NCBI GenBank assembly: GCA_025062275.1
Contig: JANXAP010000025.1
Span: 1-54,594 of the forward strand
Source: Dehalococcoidia bacterium
Lineage (GTDB): Bacteria > Chloroflexota > Dehalococcoidia > SM23-28-2 > HRBIN24
DNA length: 54,594 nucleotides
Direction of reading: 5' to 3'
Shown here piece after piece: positions 1-7,768 of the stretch. Under the pieces are notes generated by a model. The model saw nothing but the letters and a program-made list of their open reading frames with translations, was not told the origin of the DNA and ran no database searches. Made by a program: the position numbers and the translations under genes. The number at the start of each line of letters is the position of its first letter. The first letter of the stretch is position 1.

Positions 1-132
1 GAGTCTGAGCGGCAGGAAGGGAGGTGGGCGGAGCGGAGGTTGAAGGGTTTTGCCGAGGTGCAGGAGGTGTTGGAAGGGATGCTTCGGGAAAGGTATGCCC
101 CCCGTACACAGACGCTTACACATAAATCTTGA
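1..132 (+). CDS. C-terminal fragment of a probable transposase (truncated by window edge)
   Basis: An open frame enters from the left edge and stops at TGA 130-132. The 43 visible residues are basic and helical, containing RRLKGFAEVQEVLEGMLRE followed by a short polar tail. This resembles from memory the C-terminal end of IS256/mutator-type transposases, but no catalytic motif is in view, so the family is a guess. The 339 bases after it contain no gene, which would fit an insertion-sequence end or remnant. Confidence 0.35.
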   Translation, partial: ESERQEGRWAERRLKGFAEVQEVLEGMLRERYAPRTQTLTHKS

Positions 133-471
133 CACGACCGCACACCCTTCGCACGTTGGACCGCTCCGCGCTGCCTCATAGCAAGAGCCTGAGATCGCTC
201 TTCCCTTTTCGGAGCTGGCGGAGCACGTCAAGAGACAGAAAAAGTCCCCGTCGCAACATCCCTTCAGGCCCTGGGCCTAGAGAAAAGGCTCATATAGGTC
301 GCCCGCTTCGACATGCTGACGCGACGAAAACAGCAGTAGACGAGGGTAGTGAGCCTCAGCGGCATGGGCAAAGGCCGAGCCCGCATCCTGGGAGCGGATA
401 GTCGCTGGACCGAATACTTTTGTAGTGCTTAGCGGAGGAGGCTGCCCAGGACGCAGGCAGCCATCGCGGCC
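133..471. other. Intergenic stretch without a recognised gene
   Basis: No open frame here has a plausible start or a recognisable product. It may contain the right end of the insertion sequence whose transposase tail ends at 132. Close to the cupredoxin gene there is a hairpin with 7-bp arms (440-446 and 456-462) that could act as a weak leftward terminator, although it has no T-tract. Confidence 0.4.
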
Positions 472-837
472 TCACTCCTGGACCACGATGGTCAGCTCCA
501 TGCCCGCCTCCCGGTGGCCGGGGAGGTCGCAGTAGGCGGGAAAGGTCTGGGGGCGTGACGGGGCCTGCCAGTGGACCCTGCGCGTGCGCCCTGCCGGCAC
601 AACCACCTCTTCGATGCTGGCCTCGTCGCTCTCGAACTCGTGATCCTGGCTGCCTCGGTTGGTTATGACGAAGGTCACTTTCTCGCCGGGCCGCACCTGC
701 ACCTGGGCCGGCTCGTAATACATGCTGCCGTCGGGCCTCTCGCCCGCCGTGATGGCTATCTCTCTGCCAGCCTCCCCCTGGCAGGCGAGGGCGCTGGCAG
801 CCAGCGCAATGGCCAGGGCCAGCGGAATGAAGCGCAT
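472..837 (-). CDS. Cupredoxin-domain lipoprotein
   Basis: This 121-residue protein starts with a lipoprotein signal peptide ending in an ALAC lipobox (Cys19), so it is probably a membrane-anchored extracytoplasmic protein. The rest is a single cupredoxin domain. Candidate type-1 copper ligands are the His of DHEF and the Cys, His and Met of the CDLPGHREAGM stretch near the C-terminus. The start lies 3 bp after the stop of the FTR1-type permease, so the two are almost certainly one operon. In EfeUO-type iron uptake a cupredoxin-bearing partner works with the FTR1 permease; a similar electron-transfer or metal-handling role here is inference. Confidence 0.85.
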   Translation of the reverse strand: MRFIPLALAIALAASALACQGEAGREIAITAGERPDGSMYYEPAQVQVRPGEKVTFVITNRGSQDHEFESDEASIEEVVVPAGRTRRVHWQAPSRPQTFPAYCDLPGHREAGMELTIVVQE

Positions 838-840
838 CGG

Positions 841-1692
841 TCACCTCCTCGACTGCTGCACAACCGGCCTCTTCTGCGGCGCGGCATGCCCCGCGACCCC
901 GGCCAGGACGAACAGGACCACAGCCACGGCCAGGTAGACGAGATAGGCGGCCACCTGCCCCAAGAAGGGGCTGGCATCGTAGCCCAAGACAGCGCCCAGC
1001 AGCTCCCCTGGGCCATAGTTATCGGGAAGCAACGAGTAGGTATCCCACAGGCGCGGGCCGAGAGCCGAGAGCACCCTGGCCTCGTGCAGCTCCTTCAGGC
1101 CGTTGGCCAGCAGCCCCGCAGCCAGCACCACCAGGGCGATGGAGGTCAGGCCGAAGAAGGCCCGCACCGGCACCATCCCCGACGAGACGTAGACGAGGTA
1201 GCCCACAGCCACCGCCAACGCCAGGCCCAGCCCAGCCCCTGCCCAGTAAAGGGCCGGAGCGGTCGAGCTGGCGCTGCCTGCAAAGAGGAAAAGGGCCGTC
1301 TCCAGGCCCTCGCGCCCCACAGCCGAGAAGGAGAGGAGCGCAAGGGCTGCCACAGACCCGGAGCCCAGGGCAGCGTCCACCTTCGCCCTCAGCTCCCGGC
1401 CGATGGTGGCCGCCTGCCGATGCATCCAGAAAACCATCCAGGTGAGCACGCAGACGGCCAGCAGCATGGCCCCTCCCTCCAGGGCCTCCTGGGCACGGTG
1501 GGGTAGCTCCACCGCCAGCGCCTGCAGGGCAGCAGCCGCTGCGACGCTGACCAGGAAGGCCACGGCCGTGCCCGCCCACACGGCGCCCTGGTGCCTCTGC
1601 TGTCCCACCCGCTTCAGGTATCCCAGGACGATGGCCAGGACCAGGGCCGCCTCCAGTCCCTCACGAAAGGTCACCAGCGCCGAGTAAGGCAT
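841..1692 (-). CDS. FTR1/EfeU-family iron permease
   Basis: A 283-residue polytopic membrane protein with about seven hydrophobic segments. It carries two REGLE motifs, one near residue 10 in the first helix and one in the middle (GREGLETALFLF), the iron-binding signature of Ftr1p/EfeU oxidase-dependent permeases. The ATG at 1692 is chosen because it opens directly on the first membrane helix; the frame remains open further upstream but that part is not FTR1-like. It is the first gene of a two-gene unit with the cupredoxin lipoprotein. A palindrome-rich region upstream suggests metal-dependent control, and a DtxR-family regulator is encoded 5 kb away. Confidence 0.9.
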   Translation of the reverse strand: MPYSALVTFREGLEAALVLAIVLGYLKRVGQQRHQGAVWAGTAVAFLVSVAAAAALQALAVELPHRAQEALEGGAMLLAVCVLTWMVFWMHRQAATIGRELRAKVDAALGSGSVAALALLSFSAVGREGLETALFLFAGSASSTAPALYWAGAGLGLALAVAVGYLVYVSSGMVPVRAFFGLTSIALVVLAAGLLANGLKELHEARVLSALGPRLWDTYSLLPDNYGPGELLGAVLGYDASPFLGQVAAYLVYLAVAVVLFVLAGVAGHAAPQKRPVVQQSRR

Positions 1693-1818
1693 GCCCGTCT
1701 CCTCCAAAGAGGGATGAAAGCCGCCGGACGACGGCAGGCAGCCGTCCAGCAACGTGCCAGACCCGAAATACGCAAGGCCACCGTTCTCGTCCGCACAGTG
1801 TAGCCTATCCTCAACGAT

Positions 1819-1860
1819 GACATTAGTGTCACCAAATGTCAAGCCTTGGCCTACACTAAT
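1819..1860. promoter_or_regulatory. Overlapping inverted repeats between divergent metal-related genes (candidate operator)
   Basis: Two inverted repeats overlap here. One is a 22-bp element at 1819-1840 with GACATT/AATGTC outer arms. The other has 8-bp arms ATTAGTGT (1822-1829) and ACACTAAT (1853-1860). A TTGACA hexamer on the minus strand (1842-1837) lies inside this region and could be the -35 of the permease operon, although no convincing -10 follows. A repressor binding here would cover the promoter; assignment to a DtxR- or Fur-type regulator is inference. The rest of 1693-2154 shows no gene. Confidence 0.45.
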
Positions 1861-2154
1861 TGTTTGGGCTGGCTTCGTTTTTAGAAGGGTTCCAATCCCG
1901 TCGGGTAGTTCGCCACGCCGGTGGCTGTCGCGGCCTCCAGAGCGCGTCGCCTCCCGCCCTTTTTTCTCCACGGGGAGGTCGCGCCGGAGAGAAGGCGCAG
2001 TCACATCAGCCTGCGCGACCCCAGCATGGCCCATGCCGGGACCACGGCCGAGCCCTGGCTGCACCGCCTTCGGCTGCGCGACTGCTTTAGCCAGTGGATC
2101 CGTTTACTGCGCAGGCGCGTATCCATACCGGGAGACCTGATAGGGAGGTATATC

Positions 2155-2505
2155 GTGGCCCGTGGAAGCATCTGCCTGCTGGCCATAGTCGCAGCGGCCT
2201 CGCTGACGTTGCTCATAGCCACCGCCTGCGGCGGAGGATCAGAACAGGGCATCTCTCTGGAGGCTGACGACTTCTACTTCGAGCCGCAAGAGATAAAGGC
2301 ACAGGCTGGTCAGCCCCTCACCATCCGCATCGAGAACGAAGGGCGCAACCCCCATACCTTCACCATCGAGTCGCTGGGGGTGGACGTGGAGTTACAGCCA
2401 GGGGAAGAGCGCACCGTAACCCTCACGCCTACCAGTACCGTCGACTTCGTCTGTCGCTTTCACCAGGCACAAGGGATGGCGGGACGCTTAACCGTGGGCC
2501 AGTAG
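2155..2505 (+). CDS. Cupredoxin-domain lipoprotein (second copy)
   Basis: A 116-residue protein from GTG 2155, preceded by GGGAGG at a short distance; the frame upstream is not protein-like. It has a lipoprotein signal peptide with lipobox ATAC, then a cupredoxin domain with likely copper ligands His in NPHTF and Cys, His and Met in VCRFHQAQGM. It is transcribed away from the FTR1 permease and its partner cupredoxin, across a shared upstream region of about 460 bp. It may be another periplasmic copper or electron-transfer protein. The relation to iron uptake is suggested only by position. Confidence 0.85.
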   Translation: MARGSICLLAIVAAASLTLLIATACGGGSEQGISLEADDFYFEPQEIKAQAGQPLTIRIENEGRNPHTFTIESLGVDVELQPGEERTVTLTPTSTVDFVCRFHQAQGMAGRLTVGQ

Positions 2506-2525
2506 TCCACGAGATGCGATGGCGC

Positions 2526-3683
2526 TCAGGCTTCCGGGGCGCGGCCGGCGAGGGGTTGCGCCCCTTCCCTTTCCGGCGGACGGCGTCGCAGCAGCCTCTC
2601 GACCCAGATGGACACCCTGCGTTCCTCGGGCAGCAGCCCCTGGGGCCTCACCAGCAGCACCAACACCAGCAGAGCGCCCAGCAACAGGTCACGAATGTAG
2701 AATATGCGCACCCGCAGCGCCTCGGGCAGGGGATAGCCCAGCAACTGCAGGCTGATGATCCACAGCCCCCACACCACATAGGCGCCCAGCACGGCGCCAC
2801 GGTTATTGCCGCTCCCGCCCACCATGAGCATGGCCCAGAAGATGAACGTGCCGGCGAAGTGCGTAAAGGTGTCGGGAGATACCGCTCCCCGTTCATAGGC
2901 GTATACCGCCCCGCCCAGGCCCATGATCATGGCCCCCACCACGAAGGCCTGGCGACGGAAGGCCGTAACGTCCTTGCCGCTGGCGGCGGTCGCCGTTTCG
3001 TCCTCCCGCAGGGCCCTCAACACCCTTCCCCACGGGGAGCGTAGCGCCCTCTCGGCGGCGAAGAAGACCAGCGCCAGCACCGCCACCGCTAACAGCAGGT
3101 AGAAATATTGATAGTCGTCGGGGCTGAACAGCGAATAGAAGGGGCGCGGGATCCCTTTCAGGCCCCGTTCGCTGTTGACCAGCCCCCGCTCGGCCACCAC
3201 CACATTGCGCATCAGCTCGGCGATGCCGATGGTAGCGATGGCCAGGTAGTCCTCTCGCAGCCGCAGGGCGGGGAACGATAGCAGATAGGCCAGCGCTCCG
3301 CACATGGCCATCGCCGCCAGAGCGCCCACCAGGAAGGGCACCCACTCCTCGCCCTGCAGGAAGGGAGGCGAGAGCTTCGGCCCCAGCCCGCCTACGTAGG
3401 TGTCGAACCCGCCTGCCGCCGGCTCCTTGGTGAAGGCGGCGGCGGCATAGGCCCCGAGCATGAAGAACGCCACCACCCCGAAGTTGAACACCCCGGCATA
3501 GCCCCACTGCACGTTCAGTCCCAGCGTGAACAGCGAATAGATGGCCACCGTCACAGCGAAGGCGGTGAGGAAGCTCAGCACCCCACCCCAGTCCCAGCCG
3601 GAGCGCTCGGCGGGCATGATGATTACCGCCGCCGTCACCGCCAGAAAGGCCAGCAGAGTGGGCCACAGGTCGCGGCGCATCAC
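2526..3683 (-). CDS. livM: Branched-chain amino acid ABC transporter permease LivM
   Basis: A 385-residue inner-membrane permease of the LivM family with about ten hydrophobic segments. The cytoplasmic coupling loop (EDETATAASGKDVTAFRRQA, roughly residues 230-250) is typical of these permeases and docks on the LivG/LivF ATPases. A basic tail of about 40 residues after the last helix is longer than usual. It overlaps the upstream livH gene by 4 bp, so translation is probably coupled. The transported ligand is probably a branched-chain amino acid, but this family also includes urea and other amide transporters. Confidence 0.9.
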   Translation of the reverse strand: MMRRDLWPTLLAFLAVTAAVIIMPAERSGWDWGGVLSFLTAFAVTVAIYSLFTLGLNVQWGYAGVFNFGVVAFFMLGAYAAAAFTKEPAAGGFDTYVGGLGPKLSPPFLQGEEWVPFLVGALAAMAMCGALAYLLSFPALRLREDYLAIATIGIAELMRNVVVAERGLVNSERGLKGIPRPFYSLFSPDDYQYFYLLLAVAVLALVFFAAERALRSPWGRVLRALREDETATAASGKDVTAFRRQAFVVGAMIMGLGGAVYAYERGAVSPDTFTHFAGTFIFWAMLMVGGSGNNRGAVLGAYVVWGLWIISLQLLGYPLPEALRVRIFYIRDLLLGALLVLVLLVRPQGLLPEERRVSIWVERLLRRRPPEREGAQPLAGRAPEA

Positions 3684-4771
3684 GTCTTAGCCCCCAGCAG
3701 CCCCCTGGGCCGCAACAGCAGGATGGCGATCAGGATGACGAAGGCCACCCCCGGCTTGTAGGTCGGGTCCAGTTGCCTGCCGAATATCTCCCACCCCACC
3801 GAGGTCTCCTGGGCCGTGGCCACCACCATCGCCCCCAGCAGGGCACCCACCGGGTTGCCGATGCCTCCCAGGATGGCAGCAGCGAACACCGGCAGCAGGA
3901 CCACGAAGCCCAGCTGAGGGTTCAGCTGGGCCTGCAGGGCCAGCAGCACTCCGGCCACGGCCATCAGCGCCCCGGCCAGCGCCCAGGTGGCCACAGTGAC
4001 CCGTTCGGTGTCTATGCCCGACACGCGGGCCAGGTCGGGGTTGTCGGCCAGGGCGCGCATGGCCTTGCCCAGGCGGGTACGGAACAGCAGCAGATAGACC
4101 AGGCCCGCCAGGGCCACAGCCACTGCGAAGGTGAAGACCTGGTCCGACTTCAGCAACACCCCGAACGGGAAGCGGTGGGCCGGAAACACCCCCTCCACGT
4201 AAAGGCGAGGATTGGGCCCCCAGACCATGAGCATGAGGCTGCGCAGGCCGATGGCCAGGCCCAGAGAGGCGACCGCCAGGATAACCACGCCCGCCCGTCG
4301 CCTGCGCAGGGGCCGGTAGACGAGGCGGTCCAGGCCGATGCACAGGAGGCCCAGGGCCAGGGCCGACAGCACGGCAGCTACCAGCAAGCCGTAGCCGAAG
4401 GTGAGATCGCCCAGGCGTTCGCTGGCGCCGGGCAGCGAGTCCAGGGCCCGGGGCAAATGCACATCCCGACGCGTCCCCACCACCGCTCCGGTCAGGGCGA
4501 AGTAGGCCAGGTAGCCCCCCAGCATCATCAGGTCGCCGTGGGCGAAGTTGGCGAACCGCAGGACGCCGTAGACCAGCGTCAGCCCCAGAGCGGCCAGGGC
4601 GTATACGCTGCCCACCACTAGCCCCACAGCGAAGTGATCGGGGCTGGACACGGCCGAACCAACCAGGAAGGAGACCACCAGGGCCCACAGCAAAGCCCCG
4701 CTGAGGGCATCGGCGCGGTAACGCAACTCCTGCCAGCTCGACTGGACGAAGGCGCGGGCGGCGGCCGTCAC
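3680..4771 (-). CDS. livH: Branched-chain amino acid ABC transporter permease LivH
   Basis: A 363-residue membrane permease, longer than the usual 290-300 residues of LivH because of an extended N-terminus and an insertion around residues 90-120 that probably forms an external loop. The conserved coupling region RALADNPDLARVSGIDTERV is present in the second half. It sits 3 bp after livF and overlaps livM by 4 bp. The gene order in the direction of transcription is livG, livF, livH, livM. Confidence 0.9.
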   Translation of the reverse strand: MTAAARAFVQSSWQELRYRADALSGALLWALVVSFLVGSAVSSPDHFAVGLVVGSVYALAALGLTLVYGVLRFANFAHGDLMMLGGYLAYFALTGAVVGTRRDVHLPRALDSLPGASERLGDLTFGYGLLVAAVLSALALGLLCIGLDRLVYRPLRRRRAGVVILAVASLGLAIGLRSLMLMVWGPNPRLYVEGVFPAHRFPFGVLLKSDQVFTFAVAVALAGLVYLLLFRTRLGKAMRALADNPDLARVSGIDTERVTVATWALAGALMAVAGVLLALQAQLNPQLGFVVLLPVFAAAILGGIGNPVGALLGAMVVATAQETSVGWEIFGRQLDPTYKPGVAFVILIAILLLRPRGLLGAKT

Positions 4772-4774
4772 GGG

Positions 4775-5500
4775 CTATTCTCCCAGATAGGAGCGGGCCA
4801 CCTCTGGGCTTCCGAGCAGTTCCTGGGCCGGCCCTTCCAGCCGGTTCTGGCCCATGGCCAGCACATAGGCGCGATGGGCCAGCTTGAGGGCCTCGCGGGC
4901 GTTCTGCTCCACCATGAGGACAGCTGTCCCTGCCGCGTTGATCTCTCTAACCTTAGCGAAGACCACCTCTACCATGCGCGGTGCCAGCCCGGCCGAGGGC
5001 TCGTCCAACAACAGCACCTGCGGGTCCAGCATCAGGGCACGGGCCAGGGCGAGCATCTGGCGCTGCCCCCCCGAGAGGCGCCCCGCCCGCTCGTGACGAC
5101 GCTGGGCCAGCTCGGGGAAAAGGGCGAAGGCCCTCTCGAGCCGCTCTTTCACCTGCTTGGGCACCAGGTAGGCGCCCATCTCCAGGTTCTCCTGGACGGT
5201 CAGGGACGGGAAAACGTTGTCGGCCTGGGGGACGTAACAGATGCCCCTGGCCACCACCTGCTCCGGCGGCAGGCCGGTGATGTCCTGACCTCGCAGCAGC
5301 ACCCGCCCTGCCTGAGGCCGCACCAGCCCCACGATAGCCTTCATCAGGGTGCTCTTGCCAGCGCCGTTGGGGCCGATGACGGCCACCATCTCCCCCTCGG
5401 CCACGCGCAGCGAGACCCCGTGGAGGATCTGCACCTCGCCGTAGCCTGCCACCAGGCCTGAGACCTCAAGGACGGTCGCTTTGGAGGTACTGTCCGCCAA
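4775..5500 (-). CDS. livF: Branched-chain amino acid ABC transporter ATP-binding protein LivF
   Basis: A 241-residue ABC ATPase with Walker A GPNGAGKST, signature LSGGQRQMLALARAL and Walker B VLLLDEPSAGLAP, followed by the switch His region (VLMVEQNA). Length and the short LivF-type C-terminus fit the family. Its start lies inside the end of livG (35-bp overlap), which points to coupled translation. It should pair with LivG on the cytoplasmic face of the LivHM permeases. Confidence 0.92.
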   Translation of the reverse strand: MADSTSKATVLEVSGLVAGYGEVQILHGVSLRVAEGEMVAVIGPNGAGKSTLMKAIVGLVRPQAGRVLLRGQDITGLPPEQVVARGICYVPQADNVFPSLTVQENLEMGAYLVPKQVKERLERAFALFPELAQRRHERAGRLSGGQRQMLALARALMLDPQVLLLDEPSAGLAPRMVEVVFAKVREINAAGTAVLMVEQNAREALKLAHRAYVLAMGQNRLEGPAQELLGSPEVARSYLGE

Positions 5501-6263
5501 GATAGGCCTCCAGGACCCTTTCGTCCGACCTGATCTCCTCGGGGGTGCCTTCGGCGATGACCTCGCCGCTGCTCATGACGATGATGGGGTTACACAGGCG
5601 CATTACCAGGTCCATATCGTGCTCGATGATGAAGAAGGTGATGCCCCGTCGGTGGCAAAGCTCCTCGATGGCGGCCACCAGGCGACGCATGAGGACGGGG
5701 TTGACGCCGGCCCCTGGCTCGTCCAGCAACACCAGCTCCGGGTCGCACATGAGGGTGCGGGCCAGCTCCAGCAACTTCTTCTGCCCGGCGGACAGGTTGG
5801 CGGCATACTCGTCCCGCAGGTGGGCCAGGTCCACGAAGTCCAGCACCGACATGGCCTTTTCGAAGATCTCCTCCTCCTGGCGGGCCACCTGCCCCGGAAG
5901 CAGCCATACGTTCCATAGCAGCTCACCTTTCTGGCCAGGGGGCACCAACATCAGGTTCTCGAGCACCGTCATGCTCCCCAGGGGACGGGGTATCTGAAAG
6001 GTGCGGGCTATCCCGCGACGGAACACCTGGTGTGGCGGCAGGCCATCGATACGTTCTCCCCTGAAGTAAATGGCCCCCGATGTGGGGCGGAGGAAGCCTG
6101 TGATGAGGTTGAAGAGGGTCGTCTTGCCAGCGCCGTTGGGGCCGATAAGGCCAGTGATGGTGCCCCGCCTCAGCCGCAGGGTGCATCTGTTCACTGCCCG
6201 CAGACCGTCGAAGCTCTTGGTCAGGGCACGGGTCTCCAGCAGCGGGGCCTCGGCAACGTCCAT
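5466..6263 (-). CDS. livG: Branched-chain amino acid ABC transporter ATP-binding protein LivG
   Basis: A 265-residue ABC ATPase and the first gene of the liv operon. It has Walker A GPNGAGKTT, the LivG-type signature LSAGQKKLLELART, Walker B LVLLDEPGAGVNP, and the characteristic long insertion between Walker A and signature (FQIPRPLGSMTVLENLM). A promoter with TTGACA and TATACT elements lies 44-71 bp upstream. No periplasmic binding protein (livK) gene is in or next to the operon, so the ligand receptor must be encoded elsewhere. Confidence 0.92.
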   Translation of the reverse strand: MDVAEAPLLETRALTKSFDGLRAVNRCTLRLRRGTITGLIGPNGAGKTTLFNLITGFLRPTSGAIYFRGERIDGLPPHQVFRRGIARTFQIPRPLGSMTVLENLMLVPPGQKGELLWNVWLLPGQVARQEEEIFEKAMSVLDFVDLAHLRDEYAANLSAGQKKLLELARTLMCDPELVLLDEPGAGVNPVLMRRLVAAIEELCHRRGITFFIIEHDMDLVMRLCNPIIVMSSGEVIAEGTPEEIRSDERVLEAYLGGQYLQSDRP

Positions 6264-6306
6264 GGCATACGCCGAATAGCCAGAATGCCCCTATGGGCCG
6301 ACCCTC

Positions 6307-6334
6307 AGTATATGTGGCCGATGCTATGTGTCAA
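6307..6334 (-). promoter_or_regulatory. Promoter of the liv operon
   Basis: On the minus strand TTGACA (6334-6329) is followed after 16 bp by TATACT (6312-6307). This is a near-consensus housekeeping promoter whose start would lie near 6300, about 37 bp before the livG ATG at 6263. Confidence 0.7.
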
Positions 6335-6359
6335 TCGGCAGCCCTGAGCAGCTGACCGG

Positions 6360-6596
6360 TCAGGCAGGCACGATGGAGCGGATATAGTGATAGTGGCAGG
6401 AGAGACGGGCGCCCGGGCGACCCTCCGGCTCCAGCATCGCCACCAGCCCGTCCAGCGCGTCCACGACCCCCACCAGGGTGCCGACCAGCACGGGGCCGAA
6501 GGGCGAGGCGGGGTCCAGCTCCAGCCGCACCCGTCGTCCCACATACTGGCGCAGCTCCTGCGGGTCCAGTCGGCTGCCCACACGCTGAAGGTTCAT
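6360..6596 (-). CDS. Small protein of unknown function, possibly Sm-like fold
   Basis: A 78-residue protein starting at ATG 6596; the longer upstream frame runs through tRNA-Arg and is discarded. The sequence alternates strand-like segments: ELRQYVGRRVRLELD, then VLVGTLVGVVDALDGLVAML, then a final HYHYIRSIVPA. Together with one N-terminal helix this pattern recalls Sm/Hfq-like five-strand barrels, where a strand-Gly-strand core is followed by a short closing strand. That resemblance is by eye only. It lies between tRNA-Arg and the liv promoter and could be cotranscribed with the tRNA. I cannot name a function. Confidence 0.6.
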   Translation of the reverse strand: MNLQRVGSRLDPQELRQYVGRRVRLELDPASPFGPVLVGTLVGVVDALDGLVAMLEPEGRPGARLSCHYHYIRSIVPA

Positions 6597-6658
6597 GGCG
6601 GCGCCTCCCTTCTGCGCATTCGCGGGGAAACGATAACACCGTGGAGATGGTGTCGGGC

Positions 6659-6734
6659 TGGCGCCCCAGGAGGGACTCGAACCCCCGGCCCGCGGCTTAG
6701 GACGCCGCCGCTCTTCCAACTGAGCTACTGGGGC
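6659..6734 (-). tRNA. tRNA-Arg (anticodon CCT)
   Basis: The minus strand folds as a full cloverleaf: acceptor GCCCCAG/CTGGGGC, D-stem GCTC/GAGC, anticodon stem GCGGC/GCCGC around loop GTCCTAA (anticodon CCT), 5-base variable loop, and a T-arm with TTCGAGT. The discriminator is G and the CCA end is encoded (6661-6659). Confidence 0.95.
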
Positions 6735-6831
6735 GCCCATCGATATTGTATCCCCCAGAGCCTTCCTGTAAACCCTGCGCCCTGCCTCCTGAGATAGGAA
6801 AAGGGCCGGTGGGGGAGGAATTGAAATTAGG

Positions 6832-6860
6832 TTGACGCCGAGAGTTTCTATTTGTATCCT
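6832..6860 (+). promoter_or_regulatory. Promoter of the DtxR-family regulator gene
   Basis: TTGACG (6832-6837), a 17-bp spacer and TATCCT (6855-6860) precede the regulator gene. TTAGGTTGAC at 6827-6836 overlaps the -35 and resembles half of an IdeR/DtxR box, so autoregulation is possible. The inverted repeat CCTCC-CTGAA-GGAGG (6858-6872) overlaps the Shine-Dalgarno site. Confidence 0.6.
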
Positions 6861-6880
6861 CCCTGAAGGAGGTGTTAGCG

Positions 6881-7567
6881 ATGGCCCCCAGGTCTGGAAT
6901 TAGCAGCGACACACCCACTCCTACTGTCGAGGACTACCTGCACGCCATCTACAGCTTGCTGGGCGAGGGGGAAACGGTCTTCTCCGCCCGCCTGGCCCGT
7001 CGCATGAGGGTCACACCGCCCACTGCCTGGGCCACCGTCCAGCGCATGGTCCGCGATGGCCTGGTGACCCTGGACAGCAAGAAGGTGATCCACCTCACCG
7101 AGAAGGGCAAGCGTCTGGCTGAGGACATAGTGCGCCGGCACCGACTGGCGGAGCGCTTCCTGACGGACGTGTTGGGACTGGGCTGGGCCGACTGCCACGA
7201 GGAGGCACACCTGTTCGAGCATGCCCTCACCCCCAGGCTGGAGGAGCGCATCGTAGCCCTGTTGGGCAACCCCACCACCTGCCCCCACGGCAGTCCCATC
7301 CCTGGCTCCGGGGCCACCCTGCCGCCCGACCTGGTCCCCCTGGCCTCTCTGGCCGCAGGGGAGGAGGCCACCATAGAGTTCATCTCGGAGGAGCTCGAGG
7401 AAGACCTTGACCTGCTGCGTTATCTGGAGCGGGGACGTATCATGCCTGGCCACAGGGTGCGGGTGTTGGAGATGGTGCCCCCCAGCGACCTGATGGTGGT
7501 GGAGTCGGACGGGCAGCAGGTGCCCCTGGGGCTGAAGGTGGCGCAGAAGATCCGCGTGCGCCGCTAG
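6881..7567 (+). CDS. DtxR/MntR-family metal-dependent transcriptional regulator
   Basis: A 228-residue regulator starting at ATG 6881, eight bases after AAGGAGG; the GTG at 6872 lies inside that site and is rejected. The N-terminal winged helix (to about residue 75) is followed by a metal-binding dimerisation domain and a C-terminal SH3/FeoA-like domain (about 150-228). Aligned with DtxR, His87, Glu91, His106, Glu113 and His114 match known metal ligands. The position of DtxR Cys102 is His110, and DtxR Met10 is Asp18, as in the MntR EDY motif. Metal choice (Fe or Mn) is therefore uncertain. Plausible targets are itself and the FTR1 operon. Confidence 0.88.
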   Translation: MAPRSGISSDTPTPTVEDYLHAIYSLLGEGETVFSARLARRMRVTPPTAWATVQRMVRDGLVTLDSKKVIHLTEKGKRLAEDIVRRHRLAERFLTDVLGLGWADCHEEAHLFEHALTPRLEERIVALLGNPTTCPHGSPIPGSGATLPPDLVPLASLAAGEEATIEFISEELEEDLDLLRYLERGRIMPGHRVRVLEMVPPSDLMVVESDGQQVPLGLKVAQKIRVRR

Positions 7568-7657
7568 CGGCCCGAGCCGATCGGAGGGACCGCGAAGGCC
7601 TCCCGCAGCGGCGCTCGGGGGCGCCCCTCACAAAAGGGTGAAAGGGCGTCCTGTCGG

Positions 7658-7686
7658 TTGACGCGGGGGGGTGCCGGTGCTAGACT
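7658..7686 (+). promoter_or_regulatory. Promoter of the small-protein/metE-like/speDE operon
   Basis: TTGACG (7658-7663), a 17-bp spacer and TAGACT (7681-7686) form a good housekeeping promoter. The predicted leader before the ATG at 7769 is about 75 nt and I see no riboswitch fold in it. Confidence 0.65.
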
Positions 7687-7768
7687 TTCTCTTGCTCAGC
7701 AGAAGAGGGGGTCGACGCCTTCCGAGGTCGGGCTCGGCCCTTTCTCTGTGTAAAAACGGGACGGGCGG

